From NCBI RefSeq assembly GCF_010906925.1, contig NZ_VTVE01000001.1, positions 434,001-498,000 on the forward strand: a stretch of 64,000 bases of DNA, written 5' to 3'. Position numbers and translations under genes: made by a program. This DNA comes from Pseudobutyrivibrio xylanivorans (GTDB taxonomy: Bacteria; Bacillota; Clostridia; Lachnospirales; Lachnospiraceae). Under the pieces are notes generated by a model. The model saw only the letters and a program-made list of their open reading frames with translations, had not been told where the DNA came from and made no database searches. Positions 35,606-44,436 of this stretch are shown here, piece by piece; position 1 is the stretch's first letter; each line of letters starts with the position of its first letter.

Positions 35606-36193
35606 ATGAAGACTATCAAGAAAATGTTTGCTTTCAAAGATTTTTACAAGGATCTTATTGAAAAATATGGAATCAATAAAGCTGATGAAATATGGAGTTT
35701 TGCAGAAGAAGAGTATTGTAAAATGATAGAAGCTGAACCAAATGCAGATAGTTCTACTTTACAATTTGCTTTTCCTGCAGTGGCACTATATCGTGCAGTG
35801 GAGAAATATTCACCTAACGATGCCCTTACGGTAACTCGTAATTATGGGACAAAGGTGGGGTTAAAATTTAAAGGAATTTTTAAAAAGATAACTAGCATAC
35901 CTGGTGTTCCGGCTTTTATGTGGAGACACATGGATAAGATTTCTGCTAAAATGAGTGATGGCTATGATGTTTGCAATCTTCAGGTAACACAGGATAAATG
36001 CTTTATGGATGTAATTAGGTGTCCCCTTTATGATAAAGCAGTAGAATTGGGAACTCCTGAAGCGGTGCAAATGATTTGTTGTATGGACAAGGAATATATG
36101 ACTGGCTTTAGAGGAATCGATTATGAAAGAACGAAATCCGTGGCTGAAGGGGATGACTGTTGTGATTATAGGCTTAGAAGAGCAAGTTGGTAG
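35606..36193 (+). CDS. L-2-amino-thiazoline-4-carboxylic acid hydrolase-like protein
   Basis: 195 residues, GAGGAG before the ATG. The C-terminal half carries the family's pattern: VIRCPLYDKAVELGTPEAVQMICCMDKEYMTGF, then GIDYERTKSVAEGDDCCDYRL with paired Cys. Named members open the thiazoline ring of ATC on the way to L-cysteine, but most relatives are untested. Its promoter holds the same operator as the exporter and ECF operons, and the locus next door should make a thiazoline compound, so ring-opening of the metallophore or its by-products is an attractive role. First gene of a two-gene operon with a methyltransferase. Confidence 0.75.
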   Translation: MKTIKKMFAFKDFYKDLIEKYGINKADEIWSFAEEEYCKMIEAEPNADSSTLQFAFPAVALYRAVEKYSPNDALTVTRNYGTKVGLKFKGIFKKITSIPGVPAFMWRHMDKISAKMSDGYDVCNLQVTQDKCFMDVIRCPLYDKAVELGTPEAVQMICCMDKEYMTGFRGIDYERTKSVAEGDDCCDYRLRRASW

Positions 36194-36224
36194 CAGGAAT
36201 TGATCTGTTTAAATAGGAGAGAAA

Positions 36225-36878
36225 ATGGGTGACAAGATAAAAAATGCGTATCATGATTCAAAAGATATATATGATGATGTGTTGACTCAGGGGAATTTTT
36301 TAAGCAAACTATACATTAAATTTTTCTGGAGTGGGACAGATGACAATGAAATAGCAAGAAAGGTTTTGTCCTATGTGCCAGATGATTTTGATGGTACTTT
36401 GCTTGATGTACCTGTAGGAACTGCAGTCTTCACAGAGGAGAAATGGAAAAGGCTGAAAAACGCTAAGATTACTTGCTTGGACTATAGTGTTGATATGCTT
36501 GAAAAGGCCAAAAGAAGGCTTGGGAATTGCTCGCATATTTCGTTTATTCAAGGTGATGTAGGGCAGTTGCCTTTTGCTGATGAAGAGTGTGATATAGTTA
36601 TGAGCATGAATGGATTTCATGCATTTCCAGACAAGGAAAAAGCTTTTCAAGAGACTAGTCGTGTTTTGAAAAAAGGCGGTAGTTTTATTGCTTGTTTTTA
36701 TATCAGAGGTAAATCAAAGCGCACTGACTGGCTTGTGAAAAACATTTTATCGAAAAAAGGATGGTTTACGCCTCCTTTTCCTGATGAGAAGGAATTGGTT
36801 AGGAAATTACATGAACTATACGCTTCAGTGGAGTATTATGTTGATGGTTCCATAGTTTATTTTAAGTGCATGAAGTAG
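36225..36878 (+). CDS. Class I SAM-dependent methyltransferase
   Basis: 217 residues, AGGAGAG upstream, 31 bases after the hydrolase-like gene. Motif I is TLLDVPVGTAVF (a variant with Pro and Val in place of the usual GxGxG), then ITCLDYSVDMLEKAKRRL, FIQGDVGQLPFADEECDIVMSMNGFHAF and LKKGGSFIACFY. The methyltransferase fold is clear. Shares control by the operator at 35560. Substrate unknown; a link to thiol or metallophore chemistry is inference from the operon. Confidence 0.8.
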   Translation: MGDKIKNAYHDSKDIYDDVLTQGNFLSKLYIKFFWSGTDDNEIARKVLSYVPDDFDGTLLDVPVGTAVFTEEKWKRLKNAKITCLDYSVDMLEKAKRRLGNCSHISFIQGDVGQLPFADEECDIVMSMNGFHAFPDKEKAFQETSRVLKKGGSFIACFYIRGKSKRTDWLVKNILSKKGWFTPPFPDEKELVRKLHELYASVEYYVDGSIVYFKCMK

Positions 36879-36879
36879 A

Positions 36880-36949
36880 AAATGGTCCATAGGGACGGGG
36901 GGATAGGGCCAAAATAAAAATGGACCACTAACCCCGTCCCCTAGGTTCA
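36880..36949. repeat. REP-like repeat, copy 5 (diverged)
   Basis: AAAATGGTCC...AGGGACGGGGGGATAGGG as left arm and TGGACCACTAACCCCGTCCCCTAGGTTCAT as right arm regions; pairing imperfect. Intergenic between methyltransferase and phosphatase genes. Confidence 0.7.
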
Positions 36950-36965
36950 TATTTGAGGAGGAATA

Positions 36966-37418
36966 ATGGTAAGAGTTTTATTTGTTTGTCATGGCTCGAT
37001 TTGTAGATCGCCAATGGCGAAATATGTGTTGCAGGATATGGTTGATAGAAGAGGGATAGCAGGAGATTTTTATATCGATTGTGCCGCTATGACTTATGAG
37101 GAAATAGGGAATCCAGTGTATCCACCTGTGAGACAAGTGCTAAATAGCAAGGGGATCAATTGCGATGGCTATGCTGCACGTCATGTCCGCAGGGACGAGT
37201 ATAGAGATTATGATTACATAATTGGAATGGATGCTGAAAATATGAGGGATCTGAACTATGAATTTGGTCCAGACCCAGATGATAAGATATATAGACTTCT
37301 CGATTTTTCTGATAGACCAAGAGATATAGATGACCCTTGGTACACAAGAAAGTTTGATAAATGCTACGAGGAAGTAGTGGAAGGATGTCAGGGGCTGCTT
37401 AAGAGACTAGGCTACTAA
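36966..37418 (+). CDS. Low-molecular-weight protein tyrosine phosphatase
   Basis: 150 residues, the family's usual size. The P-loop CHGSICRS (CX5R, Cys at residue 8) lies at the N-terminus, and the general-acid Asp is in the IDDPWYT motif (~residue 120). GAGGAGG precedes the ATG. Dephosphorylates phosphotyrosine; in Firmicutes often linked to capsule control, but no such genes are near. Flanked on both sides by REP-like repeats. Confidence 0.9.
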   Translation: MVRVLFVCHGSICRSPMAKYVLQDMVDRRGIAGDFYIDCAAMTYEEIGNPVYPPVRQVLNSKGINCDGYAARHVRRDEYRDYDYIIGMDAENMRDLNYEFGPDPDDKIYRLLDFSDRPRDIDDPWYTRKFDKCYEEVVEGCQGLLKRLGY

Positions 37419-37450
37419 AATGGACCACTAACTCCGTCCCCCTAGACCAC
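37419..37450. repeat. REP-like repeat, copy 6 (single arm), overlapping the end of birA
   Basis: TGGACCACTAACTCCGTCCCCCTAGACCAC-type arm (core ACTCCGTCCCCCTAGACC). On the minus strand it supplies the last codons and TAG stop of the birA gene. Confidence 0.75.
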
Positions 37451-38230
37451 TATTTTCTGTATTATTTCGGCTGCCAGCTGATTTCTCGTGATTGTTGCTT
37501 GATTAGGAGAAAAAAGACTGGTGGCTATATTTTTTATATCTGATGGAAATGTGGATATGTCTGAGTCAAAATTAATGCCAATTCCTACAACAATCCACTG
37601 GATATCGCCAGTTTCAAATTCGGTTCCAGCTTCAGTGAGAATTCCACAAATCTTTTTATCATTAATAAATAAATCATTGATAGGCTTTAAGGTAGGTCTA
37701 ACACCAGCTAGGGCTTCGATAGAGTCGCAGACAGCCGTGCCTGTTTGGATAGTTATTTCATCAGGTAAAAGTGTCTTAAGAAACTCTGGGCGAAGAATAA
37801 TGCTTAAATACAAACCTCCCTTAGGAGAATAGAAGCTGTGATCCTTGCGGCCTCGACCTTCCGTTTGTTCATTGGCAATAACTACAGTGCCGTGGGCGGC
37901 GCCTGCAATTGCCATTTCCTTTGCAATCCTATTAGTGGAGTTTGCGACATCGTAAATACGGATTAAATTAGAACCTTTATATTTGGATTTGTAACTACTA
38001 TCTAAATAGGAAATGATACCTGCTTCAGAGAGAATGTCATTTCCTTCTTTTAGTTTGTAACCCTTGTTGCTGATAGCATCGATTTCGTAACCAGCTTTTC
38101 TAAGCTCGTTGATGGCTTTCCATATAGCATTTCTAGAAAGCCCAAGGGAAGAGGCTATAACTTCTCCTGAAATATAGGTCTCCTTATTTGATTCTAATAG
38201 TTCTAATACCTTGTCTTTTGATGCCATCAT
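37442..38230 (-). CDS. birA: Biotin operon repressor/biotin-protein ligase, C-terminally truncated
   Basis: 262 residues from the first ATG; the second ATG (38227) has better spacing to GAGGAG. N-terminal winged helix (SLGLSRNAIWKAINELRKAGYEIDAISNKGY) and catalytic domain: biotin/ATP loop GRGRKDHSFYSPKGGLYLS, NDLFINDKKICGILTE, VGIGINFD. Normal BirA is ~320 residues; here the chain stops after IIQKIVV, and the last residues and stop codon are made by a REP-like repeat. The C-terminal SH3-like domain, needed for full ligase activity, is missing. Could be partly active, regulatory only, or decaying. Confidence 0.85.
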   Translation of the reverse strand: MMASKDKVLELLESNKETYISGEVIASSLGLSRNAIWKAINELRKAGYEIDAISNKGYKLKEGNDILSEAGIISYLDSSYKSKYKGSNLIRIYDVANSTNRIAKEMAIAGAAHGTVVIANEQTEGRGRKDHSFYSPKGGLYLSIILRPEFLKTLLPDEITIQTGTAVCDSIEALAGVRPTLKPINDLFINDKKICGILTEAGTEFETGDIQWIVVGIGINFDSDISTFPSDIKNIATSLFSPNQATITRNQLAAEIIQKIVV

Positions 38231-38400
38231 AGCTCCTCATTGTTACTTTAAAGTGTGAAAGTTGACGAAACACCCACATGTATTTTAGAAGTATTTGGGC
38301 TATTTTGTCAAAGATATTAAAAAGGTCTTTTTGTCATTGAATTTCGTGCTTTAGTGTATTAAACTGTTAAAAATGGTTTTAATTGGGAAGGACTATAATT

Positions 38401-39492
38401 ATGGCATTCAATGTAGGTGTAATCAGAGGAGATGGAATTGGTCCGGAGGTTGTTACTGAGGCAGTTAAGGTACTTGATGCGGTAGGTGCAAAATTTGGAC
38501 ACGAGTTTAAGTATACTGAAATTCTTATGGGCGGCTGCTCAATCGATGCATGTGGAGAGCCTCTTACAGATGAGGCAATCGCCGCAGCAAAAGCAAGCGA
38601 TGCAGTGCTCATGGGTTCTATTGGTGGAAACACTTCTACAAGTCCTTGGTACAAGTTACCAGCGGACAAACGTCCAGAGGCAGGACTTCTAAAGCTTCGC
38701 AAGAGCCTTAATCTATTCGCTAATTTGCGACCAGCATATTTATACAACGAATTAAAAGAAGCATGTCCACTTAGAGACGACATTATCGGAGATGGCTTCG
38801 ATATGATGATTATGAGAGAGCTTACAGGCGGCCTTTATTTTGGAGAGCGTTCTACAAAAGAAGAAAATGGTCAGCTAGTTGCAAGAGATTCTCTTACTTA
38901 TTCAGAAAATGAGATTCGCAGAATTGCAAAACGCGGATTTGATATTGCAATGAAGCGTCGCAAGAAAGTTACTTCAGTTGACAAGGCTAACGTACTTGAT
39001 AGCTCACGTCTCTGGAGAAAAATTGTTGAAGAGGTAGCTAAAGATTATCCAGAGGTTACATACGAGCACATGCTTGTAGACAACTGTGCAATGCAGCTTG
39101 TTAAGGATCCACGTCAGTTCGATGTAATTCTTACTGAGAACATGTTTGGAGATATTTTATCAGATGAGGCATCTATGGTTACCGGTTCCATCGGAATGCT
39201 TTCATCAGCTTCCCTTAACGATACAAAATTCGGTTTATATGAGCCATCAGGCGGAAGCGCACCAGATATTGCAGGAAAGGGCATTGCTAACCCAATAGCT
39301 ACAATCCTTTCAGCAGCTATGATGCTTCGCTACAGCTTCGATTTAGATGCTGAGGCTGATGCAGTAGAAAATGCAGTTAAGCAGGTTCTCAAGGATGGCT
39401 ATCGCACAATCGATATCATGCCTCGCGACGGCAGCACCGTAAAGCAGGTAGGAACTTCTGAGATGGGCGATTTAATAGTAGAGCGTTTATAG
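38401..39492 (+). CDS. leuB: 3-isopropylmalate dehydrogenase
   Basis: 363 residues from the ATG at 38401 (GGAAGGA upstream; an in-frame TTG at 38383 is less likely). Oxidative decarboxylation of 3-isopropylmalate in leucine synthesis, cytoplasmic. Motifs: GDGIGPEV near the N-terminus, RELTGGLYFGER, the catalytic Lys region VDKANVLDSSRLWR, LTENMFGDILSDEASM and EPSGGSAPDIAGKGIANP. It opens a branched-chain amino-acid block (leuB-ilvD-ilvB). leuC and leuD are not adjacent downstream. A structured repeat lies between it and ilvD. Confidence 0.93.
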   Translation: MAFNVGVIRGDGIGPEVVTEAVKVLDAVGAKFGHEFKYTEILMGGCSIDACGEPLTDEAIAAAKASDAVLMGSIGGNTSTSPWYKLPADKRPEAGLLKLRKSLNLFANLRPAYLYNELKEACPLRDDIIGDGFDMMIMRELTGGLYFGERSTKEENGQLVARDSLTYSENEIRRIAKRGFDIAMKRRKKVTSVDKANVLDSSRLWRKIVEEVAKDYPEVTYEHMLVDNCAMQLVKDPRQFDVILTENMFGDILSDEASMVTGSIGMLSSASLNDTKFGLYEPSGGSAPDIAGKGIANPIATILSAAMMLRYSFDLDAEADAVENAVKQVLKDGYRTIDIMPRDGSTVKQVGTSEMGDLIVERL

Positions 39493-39501
39493 AATTATTT
39501 A

Positions 39502-39597
39502 AATGAGCTGGTAGGAAACAAGCTCTTAGATTTCTCAAGCGAATCGTGTTAGATGAGCGGAGAAATACTAAGGCTTGTGGCCGTAACCAGCGGACTA
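39502..39597 (+). ncRNA. Covarying structured element, copy A (before ilvD)
   Basis: ~96 nt. Outer stem GCTGG (39507-39511) / CCAGC (39587-39591) with inner GTAG / GTAAC, then a long stem ACAAGC...GCTTGT and CTTAGATTTCTC / GAGAAATaCTAAG, apical ATC-GTGTTA-GAT. Ends GGACTA. Related to elements at 41289 (minus), 44323, 56102, 58108 and 61904. Confidence 0.7.
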
Positions 39598-39619
39598 AAA
39601 TACTAGGAGGAGTCGATAA

Positions 39620-41290
39620 ATGAGAAGTGATAACGCGAGAGCTGGCATGCAGCAGGCACCAGCTAGATCTTTGTTTAATGCTTTGGGATTTACACCAGAA
39701 GAAATGAAAAAGCCAATGGTAGGTATCGTATCTTCGTACAATGAGATAGTACCAGGCCATATGAATATTGATAAAATTGTTGATGCAGTAAAGCTTGGAG
39801 TAGCTGAGGCAGGCGGTGTGCCTGTAGTATTCCCAGCTATTGCAGTTTGTGATGGTATTGCAATGGGACACATCGGAATGAAATATTCCCTTGTAACTCG
39901 TGATTTGATTGCTGATTCAACAGAGTGTATGGCACTTGCTCATCAGTTTGATGCACTTGTTATGGTACCAAACTGCGACAAGAATGTGCCTGGACTTTTG
40001 ATGGCAGCAGCTCGTCTTGATCTTCCTACAGTATTTGTATCAGGCGGTCCAATGCTTGCAGGTCACGTAGGTGGTCAGAAGCGTTCTCTTTCTTCTATGT
40101 TTGAGGCTGTTGGCGCACATGCAGCTGGCAACATGACAGAGGATGAGGTTGAGAACTTCGTTGAAAATGTTTGTCCTACATGTGGTAGCTGCTCAGGTAT
40201 GTACACAGCTAACTCAATGAACTGCCTTACAGAGGCTCTTGGAATGGGACTTAGAGGTAATGGTACTATCCCTGCTGTTTACTCAGAGAGAATCAGACTT
40301 GCTAAGCATGCAGGTATGGCTGTTATGGATATGTATAACAAGGGTATTACTGCTCGTCAGATTATGACAAAAGAGGCAGTTTTAAATGCTCTTACAGTAG
40401 ATATGGCACTTGGTTGTTCTACAAACTCAATGCTTCATTTACCAGCTATCGCTCACGAGATTGGTTTTGATTTCGATATTGAGTTTGCTAATCCAATTTC
40501 TGAGAAGACACCAAACCTTTGTCACCTTGCTCCAGCTGGTCCTACATACATGGAAGACCTTAATGAGGCCGGCGGTGTATGGGCAGTTATGAAGGAGCTT
40601 GCAGATATCGGACTTCTTAATACTGACTGTATGACAGTTACAGGCAAGACAGTTGGTGAGAATATTAAAAATGCTATTAACAGAAATCCAGAGGTTATCA
40701 GACCTGTGGACAATCCATATACAAAGACAGGTGGACTTGCAGTACTTAAGGGAAATCTTGCACCAGACGGCTCAGTTGTTAAGCGTAGTGCAGTAGTTCC
40801 TGAGATGCTTGTTCATGAAGGCCCAGCCAGAGTATTTGATAGCGAGGAAGATGCAATCGCAGCTATCAAGGGCGGCAAGATTGTTGAGGGTGATGTAGTT
40901 GTCATCCGTTATGAGGGACCTAAGGGTGGCCCTGGTATGAGAGAGATGCTTAACCCTACATCAGCTATTGCTGGTATGGGACTTGGTTCATCAGTTGCAC
41001 TTATTACTGATGGTCGTTTCTCAGGCGCTAGCCGTGGAGCTTCTATCGGTCACGTTTCACCAGAGGCAGCTGTTGGCGGACCAATCGCACTTGTTGAAGA
41101 AGGCGATATCATTTCAATTGATATTCCTAACTATACAATGACACTTAAGGTTTCAGACGAAGAGCTTGAAGCACGCCGTGCTAAGTGGCAGCCACGCGAG
41201 CCAAAGGTTACAACGGGCTATCTTCGTCGCTACGCAGCGCAGGTTACCTCAGGAAACCGCGGCGCGATTCTTAAGACGCCAGAATTTTAG
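39620..41290 (+). CDS. ilvD: Dihydroxy-acid dehydratase
   Basis: 556 residues, full length for the family. Dehydrates 2,3-dihydroxy-isovalerate and 2,3-dihydroxy-3-methylvalerate in Val/Ile synthesis; needs an Fe-S cluster. Cluster ligands appear in [11 protein letters not shown] and [24 protein letters not shown]. Other landmarks: N-terminal [18 protein letters not shown] and [28 protein letters not shown] lies upstream of the ATG. Between leuB and ilvB, each separated by structured elements. Confidence 0.95.
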   Translation: MRSDNARAGMQQAPARSLFNALGFTPEEMKKPMVGIVSSYNEIVPGHMNIDKIVDAVKLGVAEAGGVPVVFPAIAVCDGIAMGHIGMKYSLVTRDLIADSTECMALAHQFDALVMVPNCDKNVPGLLMAAARLDLPTVFVSGGPMLAGHVGGQKRSLSSMFEAVGAHAAGNMTEDEVENFVENVCPTCGSCSGMYTANSMNCLTEALGMGLRGNGTIPAVYSERIRLAKHAGMAVMDMYNKGITARQIMTKEAVLNALTVDMALGCSTNSMLHLPAIAHEIGFDFDIEFANPISEKTPNLCHLAPAGPTYMEDLNEAGGVWAVMKELADIGLLNTDCMTVTGKTVGENIKNAINRNPEVIRPVDNPYTKTGGLAVLKGNLAPDGSVVKRSAVVPEMLVHEGPARVFDSEEDAIAAIKGGKIVEGDVVVIRYEGPKGGPGMREMLNPTSAIAGMGLGSSVALITDGRFSGASRGASIGHVSPEAAVGGPIALVEEGDIISIDIPNYTMTLKVSDEELEARRAKWQPREPKVTTGYLRRYAAQVTSGNRGAILKTPEF

Positions 41291-41383
41291 TACGTCCGTT
41301 ACGTAGACAAGCCTTAGAGTTTCTCCGCTCAACAACACGTTTCGCTTGAGAAACCTAAGAGCTTGTCTACTACGGACTCATTT
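41289..41383 (-). ncRNA. Covarying structured element, copy F (opposite orientation)
   Basis: Read on the minus strand: outer stem GTCCGT (41377-41372) / ACGGAC (41299-41294), inner ACAAGCTCTTAGGTTTCTC / GAGAAAC-CTAAGGCTTGT, apical AAC-GTGTT-GTT. Same family as 39502 but inverted relative to the genes, so it is not simply a leader of ilvB. Confidence 0.7.
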
Positions 41384-41384
41384 A

Positions 41385-41520
41385 AAACGCGGCTACTCAG
41401 CCTTGGCAAGCGCGAGGAGGGAAGTATCGTGCGAGCTAGGAAGGAACCGCTCTGCGGGAGGTTGCCTAGCGAAGTACGAGGGGTGCCCTGCGGGAGCATG
41501 AAAAAGAAGGCGCCGCGTTT
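41385..41520 (+). ncRNA. GC-rich structured leader before ilvB
   Basis: Outer 9-bp stem AAACGCGGC (41385-41393) / GCCGCGTTT (41512-41520). Inside: GCTAGG (41435-41440) / CCTAGC (41465-41470) enclosing an AACC / GGTT hairpin, and two similar small hairpins with CTGCGGGAG loops. Much richer in GC than its surroundings, no ORF. Could be a regulatory RNA or a mobile palindrome; not recognised as a known riboswitch or T-box. Confidence 0.55.
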
Positions 41521-41546
41521 AGACGGAGTTTAGAGGAGAAAAAGAT

Positions 41547-43217
41547 ATGTTACTCAGTGGTTCAGAGATTATAATTGAATGTTTGAAGGAACAGGGCGTT
41601 GATACTGTTTTTGGGTATCCAGGCGGAGCGATTCTTAATCTTTATGATGAGCTTTATAAGCATAAGGATGAGATTCACCATGTGCTTACAAGTCATGAGC
41701 AGGGTGCCGCACATGCAGCAGATGGATATGCTCGTTCTACTGGAAAGGTAGGCGTGTGCCTTGCAACAAGTGGTCCAGGTGCCACAAATCTTGTTACAGG
41801 TATTGCAACAGCGCATATGGATTCGGTGCCTATCATTGCTATTACTTGTAACGTAACAGTTCCTTTACTTGGTAAGGATTCATTCCAGGAGATTGACATT
41901 GCCGGTATTACAATGCCTATCACTAAGCATAACTTCATCGTTAAGGATGTTAAGGATTTAGCTGAGACAATTCGCCGAGCATTTGTCATTGCAAAGAGCG
42001 GTCGTCCAGGTCCTGTACTTATCGATGTGCCAAAGGATGTTACTGCTCCAAATAATAAATACGAGTACATGCCAATGAAGCCTATCCCAGTAGGTAGGGT
42101 TAAAAAGGACATTACAGAGGATAGCTTAAAGCAGGCAATCAAGCTTATTGATAAGGCTAAAAAGCCAGTTATTTTCGTTGGCGGTGGTGCAGTTCTTGCC
42201 AATGCTTCCAAGGAATTAAAGAAGTTTGTTGAGCTTGTAGATGCACCAGTTTGCGATACATTGATGGGAAAGGGAGCTTACTCTGGCAAGGAAGACAGAT
42301 ACCTTGGAATGCTTGGTATGCATGGTACAAAGGCATCCAACTTAAGCGTATCTGAGTGTGATTTGCTTATTGCAATCGGTACTAGATTTTCTGATAGAGT
42401 TCTCGGCAATCCTTCAAAGTTTGCTAGCAAGGCAAAGATACTTCAGTTTGATGTAGATCCAGCTGAGATTAATAAAAATATAGTAGCTGACCATGCTGTG
42501 ATAGGTGATGTTAAGGAGATTCTTTCTAGAATCAACAAGCTTCTCACTCAGAAGGAGCATGAGGCATGGATTAAGCATACAGAGGAACTTAAGGACAAGT
42601 ACCCACTTACAATTCCTAAGGAAGGCTTGTCTGGTCCATATATTGTATCTGAGGTTTATCGTCAGACAAAGGGTGAGGCAATCATCACTACAGAAGTAGG
42701 ACAGCATCAGATGTGGGCAGCTCAGTTCTACAATTATAAAAAGCCACATCAGCTTTTGACATCAGGTGGTCTTGGAACTATGGGATATGGACTTGGAGCC
42801 GCAATTGGTGCCAAGACAGGTAATCCAGACAAGACAGTTATCAATATTGCAGGTGATGGCTGCTTCAGAATGAACATGAATGAGATGGCAACAGCGTCTA
42901 GAGAAAAGTTGCCTATCATTGAAATAATTGTCAACAACCACGTACTTGGAATGGTTAGACAATGGCAGACACTTTTTTATGACAAGCATTATTCAGCTAC
43001 TGTACTTGACGACGGAGTTGATTATGTCAAGTTGGCAGAAGCTATGGGTGCAACAGGATATCGCGTAACAACTCAGGAAGAGTTCTCCAGCGCTTTATCG
43101 GAGGCTATGCGATCCGAGAAGCCTGTGCTTATTGACTGTATCATCAATAGTGATGAAAAAGTATGGCCAATGGTAGCACCAGGAGCACCAATAAATGAGT
43201 TTTTTGAAGAAAAGTAA
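41547..43217 (+). CDS. ilvB: Acetolactate synthase large subunit
   Basis: 556 residues. ThDP- and FAD-dependent condensation of pyruvate (or with 2-ketobutyrate), first common step of branched-chain synthesis. Motifs: N-terminal VFGYPGGAILNLYD with the catalytic Glu in SHEQGAAHAADGYAR, and ThDP-binding GDGCFRMNMNEMATA...NNHVLGMVRQWQ. AGAGGAG precedes the ATG. No ilvN regulatory subunit follows; the next gene is serC, 13 bases later, so the small subunit must be elsewhere or the enzyme acts alone. Confidence 0.93.
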   Translation: MLLSGSEIIIECLKEQGVDTVFGYPGGAILNLYDELYKHKDEIHHVLTSHEQGAAHAADGYARSTGKVGVCLATSGPGATNLVTGIATAHMDSVPIIAITCNVTVPLLGKDSFQEIDIAGITMPITKHNFIVKDVKDLAETIRRAFVIAKSGRPGPVLIDVPKDVTAPNNKYEYMPMKPIPVGRVKKDITEDSLKQAIKLIDKAKKPVIFVGGGAVLANASKELKKFVELVDAPVCDTLMGKGAYSGKEDRYLGMLGMHGTKASNLSVSECDLLIAIGTRFSDRVLGNPSKFASKAKILQFDVDPAEINKNIVADHAVIGDVKEILSRINKLLTQKEHEAWIKHTEELKDKYPLTIPKEGLSGPYIVSEVYRQTKGEAIITTEVGQHQMWAAQFYNYKKPHQLLTSGGLGTMGYGLGAAIGAKTGNPDKTVINIAGDGCFRMNMNEMATASREKLPIIEIIVNNHVLGMVRQWQTLFYDKHYSATVLDDGVDYVKLAEAMGATGYRVTTQEEFSSALSEAMRSEKPVLIDCIINSDEKVWPMVAPGAPINEFFEEK

Positions 43218-43230
43218 GGAGATTAGTGTA

Positions 43231-44313
43231 ATGAGTAGAGTTTATAATTTTAGTGCAGGACCAGCAGTATTACCTGAGGAAGTTCTTAGAGAAGCAGCAG
43301 ATGAGATGCTTGATTACAAGGGCTGTGGCATGTCAGTAATGGAGATGAGCCACCGTTCAAAGGTTTTTGATGAGATTATCAAAGAGGCAGAGGCTGATAT
43401 CAGAACTCTTATGAACATCCCTGATAACTACAAGGTGCTTTTCCTTCAGGGTGGTGCTAGCCAGCAGTTCGCAGCAGTTCCAATGAACCTTATGAAGAAC
43501 AAGAAGGCAGGCTATATCATCACAGGTCAGTGGGCAAAGAAGGCATTCCAGGAAGCAAAGATGTATGGTGAGGCAGTAGAGCTTGCTTCATCAGCAGATG
43601 AGACATTCTCATATATTCCAGATTGTTCAGACCTTCCTATCACTGATGATATGGACTATGTATACATCTGTGAGAACAACACAATTTATGGAACAAAGTT
43701 TAAGACACTTCCTAACACAAAGGGCAAGGATTTAGTAGCAGACGTTAGCTCATGCTTCCTTTCAGAGCCAGTAGATGTTAGCAAGTACGGCATCATCTAT
43801 GGTGGTGTTCAGAAGAACGTAGGACCTGCAGGTATGGTTATCGTAATCATCCGTGAGGACCTTATCCGTGATGATGTTCTTCCAGGCACACCAACAATGC
43901 TTAAGTATAAGACACAGGCAGACAATGACAGTCTTTACAATACACCACCATGCTATGATATTTATATCTGCGGTAAGGTGTTCAAGTGGCTCCTTAAGAA
44001 TGGCGGCCTTTCAGCAATGAAGGAACTCAACGAGAAGAAGGCAGCTATCCTTTATGATTACCTTGATTCATCAAAGCTTTTCAAGGGTACTGTTAGAAAA
44101 GAAGATCGTTCACTTATGAACGTACCATTTGTTACAGGTAACGAAGAGCTTGATGCTAAGTTTGTTAAGGAAGCTACTGCAGCAGGATTTGTTAACCTTA
44201 AGGGTCACAGAACTGTTGGTGGTATGAGAGCTTCTATCTACAATGCTATGCCAATCGAAGGCGTAGAGAAGCTTGTTGAATTCATGCGTGAATTCGAAAA
44301 AGCTAATGCATAA
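43231..44313 (+). CDS. serC: Phosphoserine aminotransferase
   Basis: 360 residues from the ATG at 43231 (AAGGAG upstream), giving the classical start MSRVYNFSAGPAVLPEEVL. PLP-dependent conversion of 3-phosphohydroxypyruvate to phosphoserine. Visible: GGASQQFAAVPMNL, TGQWAKKA, ADVSSCFLSEPVDVSKYGIIYGGVQKNVGPAG with the PLP Lys in QKN, and a C-terminal GHRTVGGMRASIYNAM. Followed by serA after a structured element, forming a serine (and so cysteine) synthesis block. Confidence 0.95.
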   Translation: MSRVYNFSAGPAVLPEEVLREAADEMLDYKGCGMSVMEMSHRSKVFDEIIKEAEADIRTLMNIPDNYKVLFLQGGASQQFAAVPMNLMKNKKAGYIITGQWAKKAFQEAKMYGEAVELASSADETFSYIPDCSDLPITDDMDYVYICENNTIYGTKFKTLPNTKGKDLVADVSSCFLSEPVDVSKYGIIYGGVQKNVGPAGMVIVIIREDLIRDDVLPGTPTMLKYKTQADNDSLYNTPPCYDIYICGKVFKWLLKNGGLSAMKELNEKKAAILYDYLDSSKLFKGTVRKEDRSLMNVPFVTGNEELDAKFVKEATAAGFVNLKGHRTVGGMRASIYNAMPIEGVEKLVEFMREFEKANA

Positions 44314-44322
44314 TGTCAAATA

Positions 44323-44416
44323 AATGAGCCTGTAGCTAACAAGTTATTAATTCTTTTGATGAGGCATTTCAGCCGAAGGAAGAGACTTAATGCTTGTGAA
44401 TGTAACAGGCGGACTA
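44323..44416 (+). ncRNA. Covarying structured element, copy B (before serA)
   Basis: Outer stem GCCTGT (44328-44333) / ACAGGC (44405-44410), inner ACAAG / CTTGT, apical GGC-ATTTCA-GCC, ends GGACTA. The most diverged copy; nearly every stem differs from copy A yet still pairs. Confidence 0.7.
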
Positions 44417-44436
44417 AGTTTAATAAGGAGAGAAAA

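Noticed and set aside
38231-38400. Possible T-box or leucine leader before leuB
   Set aside because: No T-box bulge sequence, leader peptide with Leu run or clear terminator could be found.
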